From an uncultured Oscillospiraceae bacterium (GTDB lineage Bacteria; Bacillota; Clostridia; Oscillospirales; Oscillospiraceae): a stretch of DNA of 5,499 nucleotides. Each line of letters starts with the position of its first letter. Position 1 is the stretch's first letter. The stretch is taken from contig CAKTPC010000134.1 in NCBI GenBank assembly GCA_934590505.1, positions 1 through 5,499 on the forward strand, written 5' to 3'. Under the pieces are notes generated by a model. The model had not been told where the DNA came from and did no database searches. It saw only the letters and a program-made list of their open reading frames with translations. Of this stretch, positions 4,142 to 5,499 are shown piece by piece. The translations under genes and the position numbers were made by a program.

Positions 4142-5242
4142 ATGCCCAAAAGCATCACCCGCATCGTTCTTACCGGCGGCCCCGCCGCAGGAAAAACCAC
4201 GCTCATCAGCCGTATCCTCAAGGAGTTTAGGCAGGAGGATGGCTGGAAGGTCATCACCATACCCGAGACGGCGACGGAGCTTATCTCCGGTTTCGGCATC
4301 CGTCCCTTCGGCAGCTGCGTCAGCATGGAGGATTTCCAGTATTTCGTCATTGAGGATCAGCTGCACAAGGAGCGGCTCGCCCTCAAGGGAGCGGAGCTGG
4401 TACCGGAGGACAAGATCCTTATTATATATGACCGCGCCGTGCTTGACGACAAGGCGTATATATCTGACGCGCAGTTTGCAAAGACCCTTGCCCATTTCGG
4501 CAAGACCGAGCAGGAGGTGCTCTCCGGGTATGATGCCGTGCTCCACCTCGTCACCTGCGCCAAGGGCGCGGAGTTTGCATATAACTACGGAAACGCTGCG
4601 CGCTATGAGACGGTCGAGGTCGCGCGCGAGAAGGACGATCTCACCCTGCGCGCGTGGAGCGGCCACCCCGCGGTCTACGTTATTGACAACTCCGTGAATT
4701 TTGAGGACAAGATCGACCGCGCTATCGCGCAGATATACCGCATAATCGGTCAGGCTGCGCCTGAACCGGGCAAGAAGAAGTACCTTGTCTCCATGCCCGA
4801 CTGCGCTGCGCTCGAAAAGCTCTACGGCGCTGCGCCTGCCGAGATGATGCAGACCTATCTTGTCCCCGTCAGGCAGGACACCGAGCGCCGCATACGCCAG
4901 CAGAAGAACGGCAGCGGCTATCTGTACTTCTATACCGAGAAGCGCATCGCACCGGACGGGACGCGCTGGGTCACCGAGAAGCCCATCTCCGAGAAGGAAT
5001 ACGTGGCATATCTCATGGAGGCGGACGTCTCCCTGCACAGCGTCATAAAGCAGAAATACAGCTTTACATATGACAAGCGGCGCATGGAGCTGGACGTCTA
5101 TCCCTTCAGCTCCGATAAGGCCATCCTCTTTGCCTACGGTGCGGACACAGGCTGTCTCCCGCCGGAGATAGAGATACTCAGGGACGTGACAGGAGAGACC
5201 GAGTACAAGAACCGTGCCCTCGCCGGGAGTCAGCGCCTGTAA
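4142..5242 (+). CDS. P-loop NTPase (AAA_28) fused to CYTH-like domain, TTD14-like
   Basis: A 366-residue cytosolic two-domain protein. The N-terminal P-loop domain has Walker A GGPAAGKTT (residues 12-20), a PETATELI motif (41-48) typical of NadR/TTD14-like AAA_28 domains, and a Walker B-like strand ILIIYDRAVLDD (92-103). The C-terminal part (about 213-366) looks like a CYTH/triphosphate-tunnel fold: charged strands RRIRQQ (249-254) and YLYFYTEKR (260-268), then KYSFTYDKRRMELDVYPF (305-322), and the closing LPPEIEILRDVTGETEYKN (339-357). Tunnel enzymes bind triphosphate or polyphosphate compounds. The eukaryotic relative TTD14 is reported to bind GTP and phosphoinositides. The bacterial substrate is unknown, so no reaction is assigned. 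ATG is chosen because GGAGGAG lies just upstream and the promoter excludes earlier starts. It is a single-gene unit; 51 bases separate its stop from the next promoter. Key P-loop residues appear intact. Confidence 0.92.
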   Translation: MPKSITRIVLTGGPAAGKTTLISRILKEFRQEDGWKVITIPETATELISGFGIRPFGSCVSMEDFQYFVIEDQLHKERLALKGAELVPEDKILIIYDRAVLDDKAYISDAQFAKTLAHFGKTEQEVLSGYDAVLHLVTCAKGAEFAYNYGNAARYETVEVAREKDDLTLRAWSGHPAVYVIDNSVNFEDKIDRAIAQIYRIIGQAAPEPGKKKYLVSMPDCAALEKLYGAAPAEMMQTYLVPVRQDTERRIRQQKNGSGYLYFYTEKRIAPDGTRWVTEKPISEKEYVAYLMEADVSLHSVIKQKYSFTYDKRRMELDVYPFSSDKAILFAYGADTGCLPPEIEILRDVTGETEYKNRALAGSQRL

Positions 5243-5259
5243 GGCCTGTCCGCCGCAGT

Positions 5260-5273
5260 GCAAAAATTTTTGC
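5260..5273. other. Perfect 14-base palindrome after the P-loop/CYTH gene
   Basis: GCAAAAATTTTTGC is fully self-complementary. It is 17 bases after the stop codon and 20 bases upstream of the next -35 box. With no unpaired loop and little GC it is a poor terminator. It could be a regulator-binding site for the glutamine synthetase promoter, or simply AT-rich DNA. No better terminator was found for the P-loop gene. Confidence 0.35.
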
Positions 5274-5293
5274 CGAAGTCTACAAAAAGGGGC

Positions 5294-5322
5294 TTGACAA
5301 ATTAGCGAAAGCGCACTATAAT
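5294..5322 (+). promoter_or_regulatory. Perfect consensus sigma-A promoter of the glutamine synthetase
   Basis: TTGACA (5294-5299), 17-base spacer, TATAAT (5317-5322): full match to both hexamers at optimal spacing. Predicted start near 5329, giving a leader of about 105 bases. Such a strong promoter suggests control is exerted elsewhere, for example at the terminator just downstream. Confidence 0.93.
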
Positions 5323-5337
5323 CCGCACATATTGAAA

Positions 5338-5389
5338 CGGCAAAGGCGTCGTGCAGTATTGCATGGCATCTTTGCCGATTTTTATTTTT
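5338..5389 (+). terminator. Intrinsic terminator/attenuator in the glutamine synthetase leader
   Basis: CGGCAAAG (5338-5345) pairs perfectly with CTTTGCCG (5370-5377). The inner bases continue the helix through G-U and Watson-Crick pairs with one mismatch to a GTAT loop, giving a stem of about 18 pairs. ATTTTTATTTTT follows immediately (5378-5389). It lies between the promoter and the coding start, so most transcripts would stop at about 60 nt unless termination is relieved. No ANTAR-type double hairpin is recognised upstream; only about 9 bases separate the predicted start from the stem. Confidence 0.85.
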
Positions 5390-5392
5390 GAT

Positions 5393-5414
5393 CCCGTTGG
5401 CGCTGCGCCCCGGG
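5393..5414 (+). promoter_or_regulatory. Second leader hairpin before the glutamine synthetase ribosome site
   Basis: CCCG (5393-5396) pairs with CGGG (5411-5414) and GGCG (5399-5402) with CGCC (5406-5409). It follows directly after the terminator T-tract and ends about 10 bases before the GAGG ribosome site. It may insulate the ribosome site or take part in an alternative fold; there is no T-tract. Confidence 0.45.
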
Positions 5415-5434
5415 AAGAAAGACGAGGTAAGTTC

Positions 5435-5499
5435 ATGAGCACAGTCACTGAGATTTTCGGCTGCAATGTATTCAACGATTCCGTTATGAGAGAGCGTCT
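5435..5499 (+). CDS. glnN: Type III glutamine synthetase (N-terminus only)
   Basis: Glutamine synthetase condenses glutamate and ammonia to glutamine using ATP, the main ammonia-assimilation step in the cytosol. Only 21 codons are visible: MSTVTEIFGCNVFNDSVMRE and then R. The EIFG-x-NVFND-x-VMRERL pattern is recalled as the start of clostridial GSIII (GlnN) proteins, which are about 700 residues long and distinct from the shorter GlnA. No catalytic residues fall in the window, so the call rests on this N-terminal pattern alone. GAGGT lies about 6 bases before the ATG. The gene has its own consensus promoter and a leader terminator, consistent with nitrogen-responsive attenuation (inference). 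Confidence 0.8.
   Translation, partial: MSTVTEIFGCNVFNDSVMRER

Noticed and set aside
4079..5263. A 394-residue open frame on the minus strand opposite the P-loop/CYTH gene.
   Set aside because: It is antisense to a gene with clear motifs, promoter and ribosome site; long antisense frames are expected in GC-rich coding DNA, and the product resembles nothing known.

Overview
The window looks like chromosomal DNA of a moderately GC-rich, Gram-positive anaerobe of the Clostridia, probably Oscillospiraceae/Ruminococcaceae. This is an inference. It rests on near-consensus sigma-A promoters with strong Shine-Dalgarno sites, a lipobox-type binding lipoprotein, a zinc-ribbon membrane protein with an Ig-like domain, a fused P-loop/CYTH-like protein, and the start of what looks like a type III glutamine synthetase. 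No phage, IS, CRISPR, tRNA or rRNA sequence was seen.

Layout. Positions 1-2221 (minus strand) hold a branched-chain amino acid ABC uptake locus: the binding lipoprotein LivJ (938-2221), a 278-base hairpin-rich gap, and the permease LivH (1-659, cut by the window edge). Upstream of livJ (2222-2627) is an unusually elaborate leader. A strong promoter is followed by a well-placed ribosome site and an 84-codon ORF whose second half is dominated by Leu, Val and Ile. One intrinsic terminator lies inside that ORF, and a second lies directly before livJ. This has the architecture of an attenuator and is the most interesting regulatory signal here. A 97-base dispersed repeat occurs twice in inverted orientation (692-788 and 2716-2812), flanking livJ and its leader.

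Positions 2820-3105 have no convincing gene. They contain a compact structured element on the minus strand: a -10 box, a possible 13-base closing stem, internal hairpins and a terminator-like hairpin. It may be a small non-coding RNA. A strong terminator (3106-3136) separates it from a minus-strand gene (3159-3800) encoding a zinc-ribbon, transmembrane, Ig-like protein. That gene diverges from a plus-strand gene (4142-5242) encoding a two-domain P-loop NTPase/CYTH-like protein of the TTD14-like type; each has its own strong promoter.

At the right edge a perfect consensus promoter (5294-5322) drives a 112-base leader that carries an intrinsic terminator before the glutamine synthetase start (5435). 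Two nitrogen-related units, amino acid uptake and ammonia assimilation, therefore both appear to have a terminator between promoter and gene, which suggests control by premature termination.
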